Origin: Sphaerosporella brunnea
Lineage: Eukaryota > Ascomycota > Pezizomycetes > Pezizales > Pyronemataceae
Direction: 5' to 3'
Assembly (NCBI GenBank): GCA_008704415.1
Contig: VXIS01000120.1
Coordinates: 1 to 64,000 of the forward strand
Length of the DNA stretch: 64,000 bases
The translations under genes and the position numbers were made by a program. Shown in pieces: positions 34,263 through 44,912 of this stretch (its first letter is position 1; every line of letters begins with the position of its first letter). The notes beneath the pieces were generated by a model. That model searched no databases. It worked only from the letters and a program-made list of their open reading frames with translations, and was not told where the DNA came from.

Positions 34263-37200
34263 TCCAAAATAAGTGCAGCAAATACCCCATCTGCTCCATT
34301 AATCTACTTGCGATTTACTCTGAAGACGACGTGATGTAAGTCCAATCAAATACATGGACTCTAGGAATCTTCTTATCGATTCATAGGAATGATGATGAAG
34401 GCTGGTGTGTAGAAGGATTGTGGCACGAAGGGTCATGAACGAGTCGTCCTCACATGTCTCTAGAGTTCTTGTATCAGTCATATGATAATTATAAGCGTTT
34501 ATGAATATTTTCAGTGACTATAATACCCAGAGGCTAGATCAGGTGGTGATAGTCAAAATCTTGTCTCGCTGGCTGAAGGGCTGGTGATATATCAAGTCTT
34601 TCTCATGCATATTCACGACTGGAATAGACCCCTCCGAAAAAGAAACCAGCCACAACGGAAGAGATCGTAGGGCTTTGACGATGTTTTCAGGATTTAAGGA
34701 AGGCTTTTGAATTACCATTCTGAGTCTACGGATTCAAACATTAGGCAAGCGCGCCTCGTTTAGTTTCGCTAGAGGATTGGCGAGCGAGACCGAAACCTTG
34801 TCCCGACGTCATCGCGGGCAACGCGGTTTTGGCAGGTTATCAGTGGTTACACTCTGTGACGCCTCCGCGTGATATGCAAGCCACACCGCCGTGGACCTGG
34901 AGATTTGTTTTGTGTAGTTACATAAATATTTGTATTCTCGCAGCTAGAGGTTTAGAAGTTCGACGAAGCCCGCGGCCGCTTTATCCACCACCCGATGCAT
35001 CTGCAGCCGTGCCCCAACACGGCGCCGCAATCTTAGCTTTACACCTGCAATTAGCACAGGCAATTTACGCCTTTTCCCGCTCGTCCTGGGAACGTAGCTC
35101 GAGGTTTTGGTAAAGAAGTAGTTGTTATGAGTCTCGGAGGGGGGGTGAGTGGTTATGAACTCACTGTAATGTGACGAAACTCGGAGCTAGATGGTGTGGA
35201 TGGACAAGCCGAAGGCCCAGTATCCTTGCCGCGAGGAGTTAGACGCCTTATACGAGACAACGGTGAGGTTTACCTGACGCGGTGCGAGACGGCAGGTTGG
35301 TGGTATATCAGGTGAAAGGTGATGGGTTGTAGGAGTGGTACTCAAGGTAGGCTGAAAGACCGGCTGGCTGGAAATCGGGTGCCGCAAAAGATCCAATAGG
35401 AGGCTGCAGACTTTGAGGGACCTTTTCTGCAAACTTTTTGGTTGCTGGCTGGGTGACGTCGCTGTCATGCCACCAGGCTGTGACGAAATCAAAACGGAGC
35501 TCGCAGCTGCGAACAGCAACACATCGCAGCGATAGCAAAATTGAACAACAGCCACGAAAAAAACCGCAAATGTTAGAAACAGCATTTATCGTGAGTCGTC
35601 AAACTTTTCTACCGCGTTTATATAGATTGAAATTTTCCCTAGTGTCCGCGCTCTTCGGGTAATTCGCGGCATGATGAGCGTGGGGTGGGCCTCCATCCGT
35701 GCTTCATTGATCACGACAGTGATATTGGGTGGATCCTGTTTTTGTGTTCATGATGTCGGAGGCGGAGAGATCTAATCTCTAATCAGCATCTTCGGTTCGC
35801 ATGGGGAATGAAGCCGTTTCTATTACCATTTTCGGTAGGCGGAGGGTCATCACTAAATTTGGCTTGGCGGAGTGAGTGACGCTCTGTGAGTAAATTTTCG
35901 CTGTACTCCGGTTTGTTTGTGAACAGGTTTATTGTCTGTATGCGACCGCGAGCGATCATGATAGGTCCCCGCCAGGCTATCGGCGTTATATGGCAGTGGA
36001 TTGCGGGGGCAACGAAGGGATGAACACAAAGCCCATAGACATGAAAGGGGTACGTACAGAAATATAAAAAAGAAAAAAGAAAGCGGCCACGTCTCAGCCT
36101 GCCTTAAATCGCTGAAAGAGCGGCTCTGACAGGATTTAGGCAATAAATGGAACATACGCTTGATACAACCAAGTACAAAGTTATGGGATGGCTTGATTAC
36201 CGTAGATGATGAACTTCCAAATAGGTACTTAGGTGGGTACAAACGCTGATTTGCTGCAAACTTCATCCAGCCATGGTTGGGCTGGAAAGGCTGAGGGGGA
36301 ATCGTTACCCGCTTGTCCTGAACATTCACAAATGAAACGTTTGATTGTGCCGCCGCACCTCCGCTAGGAATGTTGCCGGCGGCCCGAATCTATCTCTATC
36401 CCAACGAAGATGTATCAAGCACGGCCTTGAGCTAATTTCGTCCGTCTGGGGATCAGGAGGGCTATCCACCGCTTGTTCAGCTTCCTCCTCCCTCTCTGTC
36501 GCCATTCATTGATCGCGACCGGAACTTCCCAGTCGCGACCGGGTTTGGTCGCGTACGGGACGGAACATATATAATATCGGTAAAAGTCTTAAATGCCACA
36601 GTATTAAGGCTCTATTTCTTATCTACCATACACTCACATTTCGCGAGTGAGTTTTTGTGATCACCCGGCGCAGGCCGTGAGCTGCCCCGCTGTGAGCGGA
36701 TCGCCGAGCAGCGCGGTACGTATCCTACCAAACCTACCCGGTGTCCACTGCCGACGTAGTCCTTCAATTTGCAGTTTCACGCTTTCTCCATCGGCGCTCC
36801 TTTGGCCTTCGTTTTGGATGCTTGCGGAGAAGAGGCTTGAGCTAACACCAGTCCTGAACTTCGCGTATTCCACCGCTATTTTGGATCCGTAAAGCGTGTC
36901 GAAGTGTTTACACTTTTCTTGAAGCTGCCTGGGCTTGTCCGGCACCGATACGCTGCAGCCATCGGAGATTATCGGTGTCCGCATCGTATCTGTTGAAAGT
37001 AGTGGATGTGTAGGTGTCGAGCGTAGCTGAAGTTGTGGTCAAGGATGATGATGGGAAAAGCAATTATATTGTTTCTATCTAACAGGCTAGTCTAAGTGCG
37101 TTTATATACACCTCCGAGCCTCACTAGATATCACTCGGTATCAATCACAGTATCTCACTCGCCATATCACTCATTCTCACTCGTCCTATCACTCATTCTC

Positions 37201-37492
37201 ACTCGTCCTTATCCATGCCAGTTTCCAACAGTATCAGTTGTCATGATTCCCTGTGCTCGGACCGGGATAGCAAGCTGCTCGGGAGGCGTATTAGGTAGTA
37301 GCGGTGGTGGCGGTGGCTCGGGTTGTGAAGGCGCGGCGTGCCGAGGGGATTATAGGAAGAGTGCGCAAGGTTCCAGTGGGGATCATGATATTTTGGATCA
37401 ACACATAAGAGTGTGGGAGATAAGAAATAGGGTCTGAAGGCTGTGGTATTCAAGACTGTTATCGATATAATATATACTACGGCCAATATCTA
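34263..37492. other. Mostly non-coding; two weak minus-strand ORFs and a LINE tail
   Basis: A minus-strand ATG frame at 35187-35585 begins MLFLTFAVFFVAVVQF, a signal-peptide-like stretch, with a TATATAAA box about 35 bases upstream; its downstream part does not look conserved. A second minus-strand frame at 36661-36984 (107 aa) has protein-like composition. A LINE 3' tail lies at 35912-35975. TCACTC-rich repeats are at about 37130-37215. None is certain. Confidence 0.35.
35912..35975 (-). mobile_element. LINE 3' tail fragment
   Basis: TTTGTTTGTGAACAGGTTTA, followed by TTGTCTGTATGCGACCGCGA, matches the inverse of the LINE end at 27800-27871 with few changes. Only the terminal 60 or so bases are present. 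Confidence 0.7.
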
Positions 37493-38037
37493 ATATACCA
37501 CCCAAAGACCTGCGAAAAGAGCAGGATACCACCAACTTTTCGCTTTGTCCAGGCTACCACAACACCGCGTGAGAGTACATGACCAACATATTCTTGTCTA
37601 GCTACACATGAGGGCGAGTACAACTACGGGCACCACGCCCGTCCGTTCCCCCCACAAATTCCACATCGCCGAGGCGCGCGGTTCGGCACGCTATCCCTCC
37701 CATCTTTCGCCTACTTATTCCGTTGCCTATGCGCATCGTCATTGCGTATACGCTTTATCTCGGGACGTCCACGGGGCGATTTAGTCAGCGGTGGTTCACA
37801 GCGGTCCAAGGGAGGATCACTAAGGTCACAAGATCCGGAGTCAGTATCTGTATCAGGATCGCTGTCAGGAACTGCATTCGCCGCGGTATCGGCTACCTGA
37901 GCCAGTAAGCGCACTACCTCTAGGTTTATAGCTGGAAATTGAGCTTGGTACGCTGAGAAAACTGCCGTGAGTCGAAGATATGAAGGCATAAAGTCCGCGG
38001 GAGCTAAATTCAAGCGATGCATAACCGACACTTCATG

Positions 38038-38777
38038 AATCGTCTCCCCAACTGCTGTGAAGCACAGTGAGACGTTATTCGGTCGGCACGACGTTGTCAC
38101 GGCCTGTGGCTGGTTCTCCGAATCGGATGGCTTGCCTTGGATGAGGATTTGCTGTCGGTTGTGGAGTCATCAGCAATATACTGTCCTTAGAGAGGTTTGA
38201 AAGTGGTGATGGTAAGCAAGTCTTCAGTAGCTGATGAACCATCATGGTGATGGAAAAGGAACATCATGCCAGCAAAAGATATAACTACCGTCGCGGTCTC
38301 CGCTGGCTCGGCTTTGACCTCAGGTAGGTATATCTCCCAAGCCTAGCTAGGGCTTGTAACCTAGGGAAGGGTGTATTTCAACTTCACCGTCAGCAGCCAG
38401 CCGATGTGAGAATCGAACCCTCCACGTTCAGGACTGACGCAGCTAGCAAGGCCTTACCAACTGCGCCACGAGCGACTAGGTCTAACAATACACTCCGGAT
38501 GTTGATGGTAAAGACGTGAAGCTACCCGAACCCTTTGCGGCACTCGGTCCTCCCACCACTATGATCGCATTCATCCATCCGACAAGTCAACATTCAAACC
38601 CCCATCGACATAGTGACTCCCTTCCTCCACCTCGAGATGCCAACACGGGACGCTCACACCTGACCCCTCTACACTACACCCTGCCGCTATGAGTTCCGCG
38701 GCCACAAAACATCCTGCTAACGCTTCTAACAGAATCAGATACGCGCGATAGCGGTCGCTGTGCAAGAGTCGACGCAC
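38038..38777. repeat. Copy B of the 740-bp dispersed element, inserted in the MULE transposase
   Basis: Nearly identical to 9592-10329. The trinucleotide CAT (minus strand) stands on both sides, at 38778-38780 and 38035-38037. Removing the insert plus one CAT rejoins CGH to EVSVMHRL in frame. The insertion is therefore younger than the MULE. Copy A does not show the same 3-bp duplication. Confidence 0.9.
38401..38474 (-). other. tRNA-like sequence with A and B boxes (copy B)
   Basis: Identical to the tRNA-like region of copy A, with A box TGGCGCAGTTGG and B box GGTTCGATTC, and unpaired acceptor arms. It probably provides internal pol III promoter activity for the element or is a relic of it. 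Confidence 0.6.
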
Positions 38778-39595
38778 ATGTCCACAGGGCACTTGATGTT
38801 CTTGGAACCGGTAGCAAGTACAGCTACATTTCTCCAGACCCGCGAAGAAAGTGGCTTTGTCTTGGAGCTGGGTAACTTGCGCTTGGGTGCGGCTACTCAT
38901 TCGCGCCTGATTTTTTCCCGCATACTCACAAGCGTTGCGCAGCAGCATTTCACCGTGGGCTGTGAAGATATGCTTCCCACCTGCAATTTTTTTCTGTGCA
39001 ATCTGCAATGGCATGAAGTGGGAGTCCATTTCCTTGGCCCATAGAGTGTCTAGAAGGTCAAGAATAGGGAGGTCGTGTTCCTCAAGTTGACATCCTCGCA
39101 GACTTATCGGGTCGCGGGGTAGTAGATAACGGGAAGGTGATGGTTAGGAACCGTTGCGGCTGGATGCGGCCGTGTGAGACAAGGCTCAGTGCGGTGGGAT
39201 GGAGAGCGGTGTAGAAGTGTCATGCCTAGACGAGAAGTTGTTGGTCGTATACTCTCACGCGGTGTTGTGGTATTCTGGACAAACCGAAAAGTTGGTGGTA
39301 TCCTTCTCTTTTCGAAGGTTTTTGGTGGTATATAAGATGTCGGTCGTATATACTAAGTAGGTTGTATGCTGTATCATGTGCTGAGCCGGGCACCGCGCAG
39401 TTTGATGTGTGCAGTCAAGAAGTTATACCCCCAGAGTTCTACTAAAGCCCTTGCTCTAACTACGCTTACCTCAACGGCGGATTCCATCAGTCAACTCGAT
39501 CTGGGCCACGCACCGCGACCGCCACCCACAACCCCACTTGCTTCATCTCCTCGCCGTCGCCATCTGCCCTCCGTCTGAAAGCCCCTGCTTCCACC

Positions 39596-41287
39596 ATGAA
39601 TCCCCCAGACACTCCCCTCCACCTCGTCTGGAGCTATGTCAGCTCTCTCGAGTCCCTTCCAGAGAACAACCTTCGCTTTTCGTTAAGCCCGACAGACTAC
39701 ATTGAGTTTCTCTGCCGCCTGGACGGTCAAGTCCCGCCCGGTGTCCCCAGAGCCAATGGTAGCCCCCCTCCCCCCCTTTTTTTTCCATCCATCGCTACTA
39801 AGCTTGCCAGGACACATCTGCAACTCGTTGCGCCACGACTACGACGATATTCTCCAGCTACTCACAATCGTTGCCATGCCAAGCATCCTCCACGACACAT
39901 TTGGCGAGTTCCTGCATTCTGTGGTCGCTCAGATGGAGAACTGTGGATTCCTATCCAAGGGAGAGCGTCATTTGTTCCACGTGCGCATTGGCTCGGACCT
40001 TCCTCTCCCCGCTGATCCCCTCGCGAAGCCGCACTTGCGAAAACCCGCCGTTTATATCAAGCAGCCCGACGCCTGTATTGTGCCGCGCGGCGCCATTTTC
40101 CCATCGCTGGTCGTTGAAGTCGGCTTCAACGAGTCGTACCAGTTACAGAGGAAAGACTGCGAGCAGTGACTGCTGCGGTCAGGAGGCTGCGTAAGGCGCT
40201 GCATTCTGACCAATATCTACGAGGTCAACCAGCATACTGTGGGACCCAAGGAACAAGGCACCGAAGCACTTCCGGCCTACCCGCACAACCTCTCGCCGGA
40301 ACATTACAAGTGGATCCATCAAAACCTCAACTTTGATGACTGGGTTAACCCTATCGCGGCCTTCCTGGAGGAGTTCCGCTACGAGCCGGACGGCCACCGG
40401 ATGGTGCAGCCGGGCCCAGAATGGTTTGTCCCTTCCCCTTCCTTGGGCTTGACCCTTGCCCTTCCTTGTCCAGTGCAGCTAACAGCTGGCAGCACCTCAT
40501 TTCTGATCCCAACAAGGCTGCGCATCCCGACGAAGCGGGTCTCGACAGCGAGGATGTCGTCCTGCGGATCACCGACCTCTTGCCTTCGATCCGTGAGTCC
40601 TGCCGGCCGACCTTTGCGTTGCCCCTCAAGGAGTACGTCAAGGAGCTTGAGGAAGCGCGGCGCCATCTGGCGATTACGCGCTATATCCGCTATATCCGCG
40701 ATAACCAGGAATCCCCTCGCCCTACTCACCCGGGTGGAATTATGCCTACTCCCGCTACTCCTGTGTCCTGGGCTCGCCCGGGCTTGGTGTCCTCGCCTGC
40801 CCCATTGATTGCCACGAGAAAGGCAAGGCCCCCCCGGGTGCGACCATCCCCACGTCTCGCGCGGTCGCTGCATACCGCCCTCTCCCGCGCAAGGTGGTTG
40901 ATCCAGTCGGGGTCGATGATCGCGTCTATGACTAGACATTTCCTTCCTTTCCAAATAGATGCGAGTGCAAAAATAAACCGCGCAAGTTCCACTTCTGTGA
41001 AGCAAGGCTTGTGTAGGTGTTTTCTTCAACCTCATCTCCAGTGCCGCTCGCCGCTCTCCACTCGCCCCCCACTGCCGCCCGTCCACACCCCATCAGCACA
41101 TTCCCAACTGCCTGTACATCCCCGCAAGTCACTGTTAACAAGGGTCAGCCCGGCTCATTATGAAATAGCGGATTGTAACATTCGTTCTCAAACTCCATCA
41201 ACTAAGTGTTGGCGGGGCTCTTGCAATGCTCCAGTATGTAGTTTCCCCCTCAACTATATCGTACAGAGCTTCACGTTGCGGCCCTAG
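39596..41287 (+). pseudogene. PD-(D/E)XK nuclease-like protein with premature stop
   Basis: The ATG at 39596 has good context (CCACCATGA). Exon 1 is 39596-39758; an intron of 52 bases has a CTACTAAG branch; exon 2 starts at 39811. A second intron (donor GTTTGT, branch GCTAAC) begins after CCAGAATG near 40424. The core is PDACIVPRGAIF then PSLVVEVGFNES, the PD...ExG pattern of PD-(D/E)XK-fold fungal proteins. A TGA at 40167-40169 follows CEQ; the paralogous fragment at 44232 has TGG (Trp) there, so the stop is a G-to-A change in a formerly longer gene. Beyond it the same frame continues with conserved sequence to LEEARRHLAITRYIRYI and a Pro-rich tail. Either a dead gene or a truncated 170-residue protein. 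Nuclease activity is not established for this family. Confidence 0.7.
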
Positions 41288-42372
41288 GCCTATAATCCGG
41301 CTCTCAGGCTTTCGGAGCTACCGGTGGCTGAGTTCGGCTTGTCTGGAGTGCCGCCCTCCTCCACTTTCAAGGTGGCGTTGTTGTTGTCCATGGGTGTAGT
41401 CACTCACTCACTCAGACCTAGGGGCCGATAAAGATTATATACCGGCGTAATCAACGCGCTTAAAACATACCCTCCCGAAAGCAAAAGCAAAACTACACTG
41501 AAAAAAATAAAGTTGCCCTAGACCGAGTGACAGATCATGAGGCGGTCTTTTTTTTGCCTTTTTTTTTCCTTTTTTTTTTTGCCTTTCTTCGACGTCGAAC
41601 AACGCGAGCTCAGGCTGGCCGGGCCTTTAAATCGAAACAAATAGTAGTTCCATCGACTCCTCCTCAGTTTCCTGCACTCTGTTACTAAACCTGATCCCAA
41701 TTGCGTGGGTCGTTCCCTCGCTCAGCTGAATAGATTTGCGCCGTTTGAAAACAGGAAGAAGCTTTGTGGTTGCTTCTGGGTGGAATATAAAGGTCTGTAG
41801 CTGGGAGGTGGTGGTGGCGGTGAGGTGTGCTTCGATTGCATTCCAGCAGGGAATAACATGATGGATAGTTGCCCGTCCAGATTCTGACTTTTTAATCTCC
41901 TCAGAGGTTCCTTTAAAAAAGTAAGATCATCCATGCATGCCCGCAAAGATGTGTTCCCGATGATAGCTTTGACGTCTCGCTGGACGTCGGCCTCAGGATC
42001 GTTGCGGAGCGTCCTTATTATTGACCACACCCTGCAGTCACGCTGTGATCTAGAGTGTAGCTTTACCATACCCTACGTTTCGTACGCAATCGAACTGTAA
42101 TTATCGACCTCTACTCAGACCGGCTTCATCTGAGAGAGATGGTGACGGTTTTGCCACTACCCAATCACATATTCGGATAGTGGAAGGGCCTTGACGTCGC
42201 AAAAAAGTTTGTCTTGTCACTCACTGGGCATGATCTCAAGATTCTCGGCGTATCCATTTATCGAGTAAATCCGGTATTTCCAACCAAATGTGGCAGCCGT
42301 CTATGATCTAAATGCGATTGTAAACTGCTCGTGTTGGGTTGTTGCCGGATAGGGCTATGCTACCGCGCTCAA
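41288..42372. other. Intergenic with one weak minus-strand ORF
   Basis: A 115-codon ATG frame at 41722-42069 on the minus strand has protein-like composition in its first 65 residues (WSIIRTLRNDPEADVQRDVK) and a Pro-rich then low-complexity end. No family recognised. A T-tract occurs at about 41545-41580. Confidence 0.3.
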
Positions 42373-42435
42373 CGGGGGGCAAGGAGCTGCCGCGATCTGG
42401 CGATGACACGATATATCCGCAATCTCCCGCGCAAC
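42373..42435 (+). pseudogene. Short fragment of the PD-(D/E)XK-like gene 3' part
   Basis: AAGGAGCTGCCGCGATCTGG, then GATGACACGATATATCCGC, aligns with the segment around 40630-40690 that encodes ARRHLAITRYIR. Only about 60 bases are recognisable. Confidence 0.5.
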
Positions 42436-42923
42436 GGCTTGGACGACGGTACTGAAGTTAACTGGGCCTCTCCCAGCAGGTGAATATGGGAGGCTCATCT
42501 TTTTTTCATGATCACGGCATAAGTACAATATGAGAATGTTTGATCGCCCAACGGGGACGATACCGGGGTTTGCTATTTAGAATATCCCCGACCTTCAGTG
42601 TCCAGTCTCCGAGGGGTTGCGGCGTGTTACATATGCCCGAAACCGTTCACAGTGGTTACTGCACTGCGGCGTGTATAACTAGACCCGAATTCAAGAGCCC
42701 ACCGCAAAGTCATCGCGATCACAGTCAATGCCGTGCACAAACACCCTCAAAATGCCGTGGCAGAAGGCGGTGTTCAATGCCGTCTTCTCTTCATGCGCGT
42801 GAACAACATTTCGGCGGCCAGAACGATAGTCGGTGATGTGTGCCGTCAAAAGTTAAACCCGCCTTTCACTAAAGCCCTTGCCCTAACTAACTACACCTGC
42901 ATCCACCCATACTAATCTTGCCA

Positions 42924-43235
42924 GTGTGTGTAATCAATTTTATTGTCCGGATGCGACCGCGAACGATCATGACAGACTCCTGCCCCGACGAAGACGACGA
43001 ATCATCCTCCCCTCCTCTTCATCCCGAGCGACCGCCACAACTTGCCCGACCCTGGTATCCCGCAAGAACTTCAGGATAGCAGTGATGGCCTTTTCCTCCG
43101 GCAACAGCTAAGCAACTGATCGCCACCGAAGGTGTTTCCAGACCAGCTCTCTCTCCACAGAGCGCCAAAGCGCGCGAATTTGCGGCAGCCATCGATCGCA
43201 TTCCTTGAAGAGATGCTCTCGACTCTGCCGTTTCC
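42924..43235 (-). mobile_element. Tad-like LINE 3' fragment
   Basis: On the minus strand it begins with the coding end (the decayed FKECDRW...CGERAG region), then the terminal GYQ-type frame, and ends with the shared tail whose plus-strand form is GTAATCAATTTTATTGTC. 5'-truncated and frameshifted. Confidence 0.75.
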
Positions 43236-43399
43236 CGGATGTTCCTTGTCATAATGTGGACCGAGTGCTGGCTAGTGAGTCATGTTTATGGTACGCCACC
43301 TGTTTACGCACACTCTGTACTCCAACACCGGACAAGCAAAACCAGCACTCATCTGCGCAGCTTTTCCTTGACTGATCGACCTGAGAAAGCTTCCGAAGC

Positions 43400-43783
43400 T
43401 CAGCGCTTGCACATCTTCAGCATGGCGAGGCCGCTGCACGATTCCCTCGCCACGCACATGTCTCGCGTCGTTGTTAAGATGGCGTGGGACTACTGGTTTA
43501 CACAAGATGAAATCCTCCAATTCGACACCGCGGTTTGCCAATTCGTGCTTCCCCGTTCGGGCTATACTCGCAATACTGGTTCAGACAACAAGAAATCCCG
43601 GCGTGGCATAAGACGCCGGATGTGGTTGCCAAGTGCTCGGACGAGCACGGCGACACCCACCCGTTGGCGGTCGGAGAGGTTGAGTTTTCAGAGATGTACG
43701 AAGTCCTGGTTTTCGAAGCGTGCCAGTTAGTGGTGGGCACGACCGACGACCAGTCGCCTTTTGCGGCCCGGAGGGCCTTGTAG
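43400..43783 (+). pseudogene. Frameshifted partial copy of the 50.0-51.4 kb nuclease-like gene
   Basis: The first frame encodes LHIFSMARPLHDSLATHMSR and continues to CQFVLPRSGYT. Near 43593 a one-base deletion shifts the frame, and the sequence continues in the next frame with PAWHKTPDVVAKCSDEHGD and VGEVEFSE. The intact paralogue at 50005-51362 has a single frame here, with GEVGFSE where this copy has GEVEFSE. The 5' quarter and the 3' part are missing. Dead duplicate. Confidence 0.85.
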
Positions 43784-43997
43784 AGCGGAGCGGGGTAGAG
43801 TGAGCGGCGTGGAGTGCTGAGTGAGGCGGGGAGGGTTTACCTCCCCGAACGTTCTGGTGGACAATAACATCTTCATCTTCTTCTGACCACCTTCTGATCG
43901 ATCGTCTACTGCATCCTATCGTACCGCTCCCTAGAACCACCGCGTGCGCCCTCCTGTTCGAAATCGAGCGTCAACATCGCCGACTTTCTCCACTTAA

Positions 43998-44251
43998 CGA
44001 CCCGCCATCGCCCAGATGGCGAACTGCGAATTCCTCCAAGGGAGAGCGTCATCTCTTCCACGTGCGCATTGGCTCGGGCATGCCTCTTCACGCTGATCCC
44101 TTCGCGGAAATCCGCCATTTACATCAGGCAGCACGACGCCTGTATTGTCCCGGGCGGCGCCGTGTTCCCATCGCTGGTCGTTGAAGGCGGCTTCAACGAG
44201 TCGTACCAGTGACAGAGGAAAGACTGCGAGCAGTGGCTGCTGCGGTCGCCA
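43998..44251 (+). pseudogene. Fragment of a second PD-(D/E)XK-like copy (left part)
   Basis: The segment matches 39918-40183 (GGGAGAGCGTCAT, then CACGTGCGCATTGGCTCGG, then CCATCGCTGGTCGTTGAAG) with several small deletions and an in-frame stop. Similarity ends sharply at CTGCTGCGGTC (44251), exactly where the F-box sequence starts. The continuation of this paralogue reappears at about 47409. Confidence 0.8.
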
Positions 44252-44843
44252 CGTCAAGAAGGCCGCCGCCGTACCCACCCTTGACAATCTGCCTCACGAA
44301 CTCATCTTGGAGATCGGCAAGTCGCTGACGGCGTCCAGCAACATTTATCATCTCATGCAGACGTGCAGGACGATGCGCGCCATCCTCGACAAGCAGCTCT
44401 ACAGCACCGCGGTGCGCGGCAGCCACCGCCTCAAGCTGGTGCAGATGTACAACCACGCTGCCGTGCGCCGCCTGCTCGCAACCGCCGCGCTCGCTGTCGA
44501 CCTGGAGTTCTACCGGTACGTGGGCCACGGCTTCGTCGAGTGCACGCAGATGCTCAACGTGGCTATCGAGCTCAAGGACGAGCCGATGGTGCGCCTGCTC
44601 GTGGAGGCGGGCTGCAGCCTCTTCTGCGTTCGCATCAGCCCCGCCGCCGCGCAGCGAACCGCGCTCGGCCGGCTGCTCAAGGAGCGCGGCGTGCCGGGGC
44701 GCCCGACCGGCGCCCCCACGGGCTGGGAGTGGATGATGGAGCCGTTCACCGCCGGCCGCCCGGTCGTGTCTGTATCGCGCGTTCCGATTGACGCGGACGA
44801 GGTGGATTACACTTCGCTTGTGCGCTGGGAGTTGCCGTTGTAG
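44252..44843 (+). CDS. F-box/ankyrin-type protein, 5' end missing
   Basis: A GC-rich open frame encodes an F-box (about 44280-44385: LDNLPHELILEIGKSLTAS, then YHLMQTCRTMRAIL). Helical repeats of ankyrin character follow (MLNVAIELKDEPMVRLLVEAG), and the frame stops at 44843. F-box proteins recruit substrates to SCF ubiquitin ligases, with the repeat part choosing the substrate. No ATG precedes the F-box in frame: the frame is open back into the nuclease fragment but only with non-ATG codons. The gene is therefore either 5'-truncated at the 44251 junction or has an unrecognised first exon. High GC and absence of stops suggest recent functionality. Confidence 0.6.
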
Positions 44844-44912
44844 TTGGTGTGTTGCGCGATCAATCAATCGAACGAAAGTTGGGGGGCGCCCTGGGGAATG
44901 CGCACCGTGAGA

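Larger units (their letters stand above)
37711..39150 (-). pseudogene. MULE transposase C-terminal part (SWIM finger), interrupted
   Basis: Read on the minus strand from about 39150: PRDPISLRGCQLEEHDLP, then DTLWAKEMDSHFMP, then a SWIM zinc finger with CSCTCYRFQEHQVPCGH (CxC...CxH). The frame breaks exactly after CGH at 38778 and resumes at 38034 with EVSVMHRLNLAPADFMP, ending in the basic GRPEIKRIR tail typical of MULE transposases (stop at 37711). SWIM fingers bind DNA or protein in the transposase that cuts at the TIRs. The N-terminal half with the catalytic triad is missing and the rest is split by a 740-bp insertion, so it is non-functional. Confidence 0.85.
37493..39333 (-). mobile_element. 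Mutator-like element (MULE) with about 105-bp TIRs, internally deleted
   Basis: 37493-37600 and 39228-39333 are inverted copies, starting ATATACCACC and sharing AGGATACCACCAACTTTTCG, TTTGTCCAG, and ACCACAACACCGCGTGAGAG. Long TIRs together with a SWIM zinc-finger transposase fragment identify a Mutator-like element. Only about 1.1 kb of element sequence remains once the inserted 740-bp repeat is subtracted. The transposase N-terminus and DDE core have therefore been deleted. I could not identify a convincing 9-11-bp target duplication. Confidence 0.88.
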
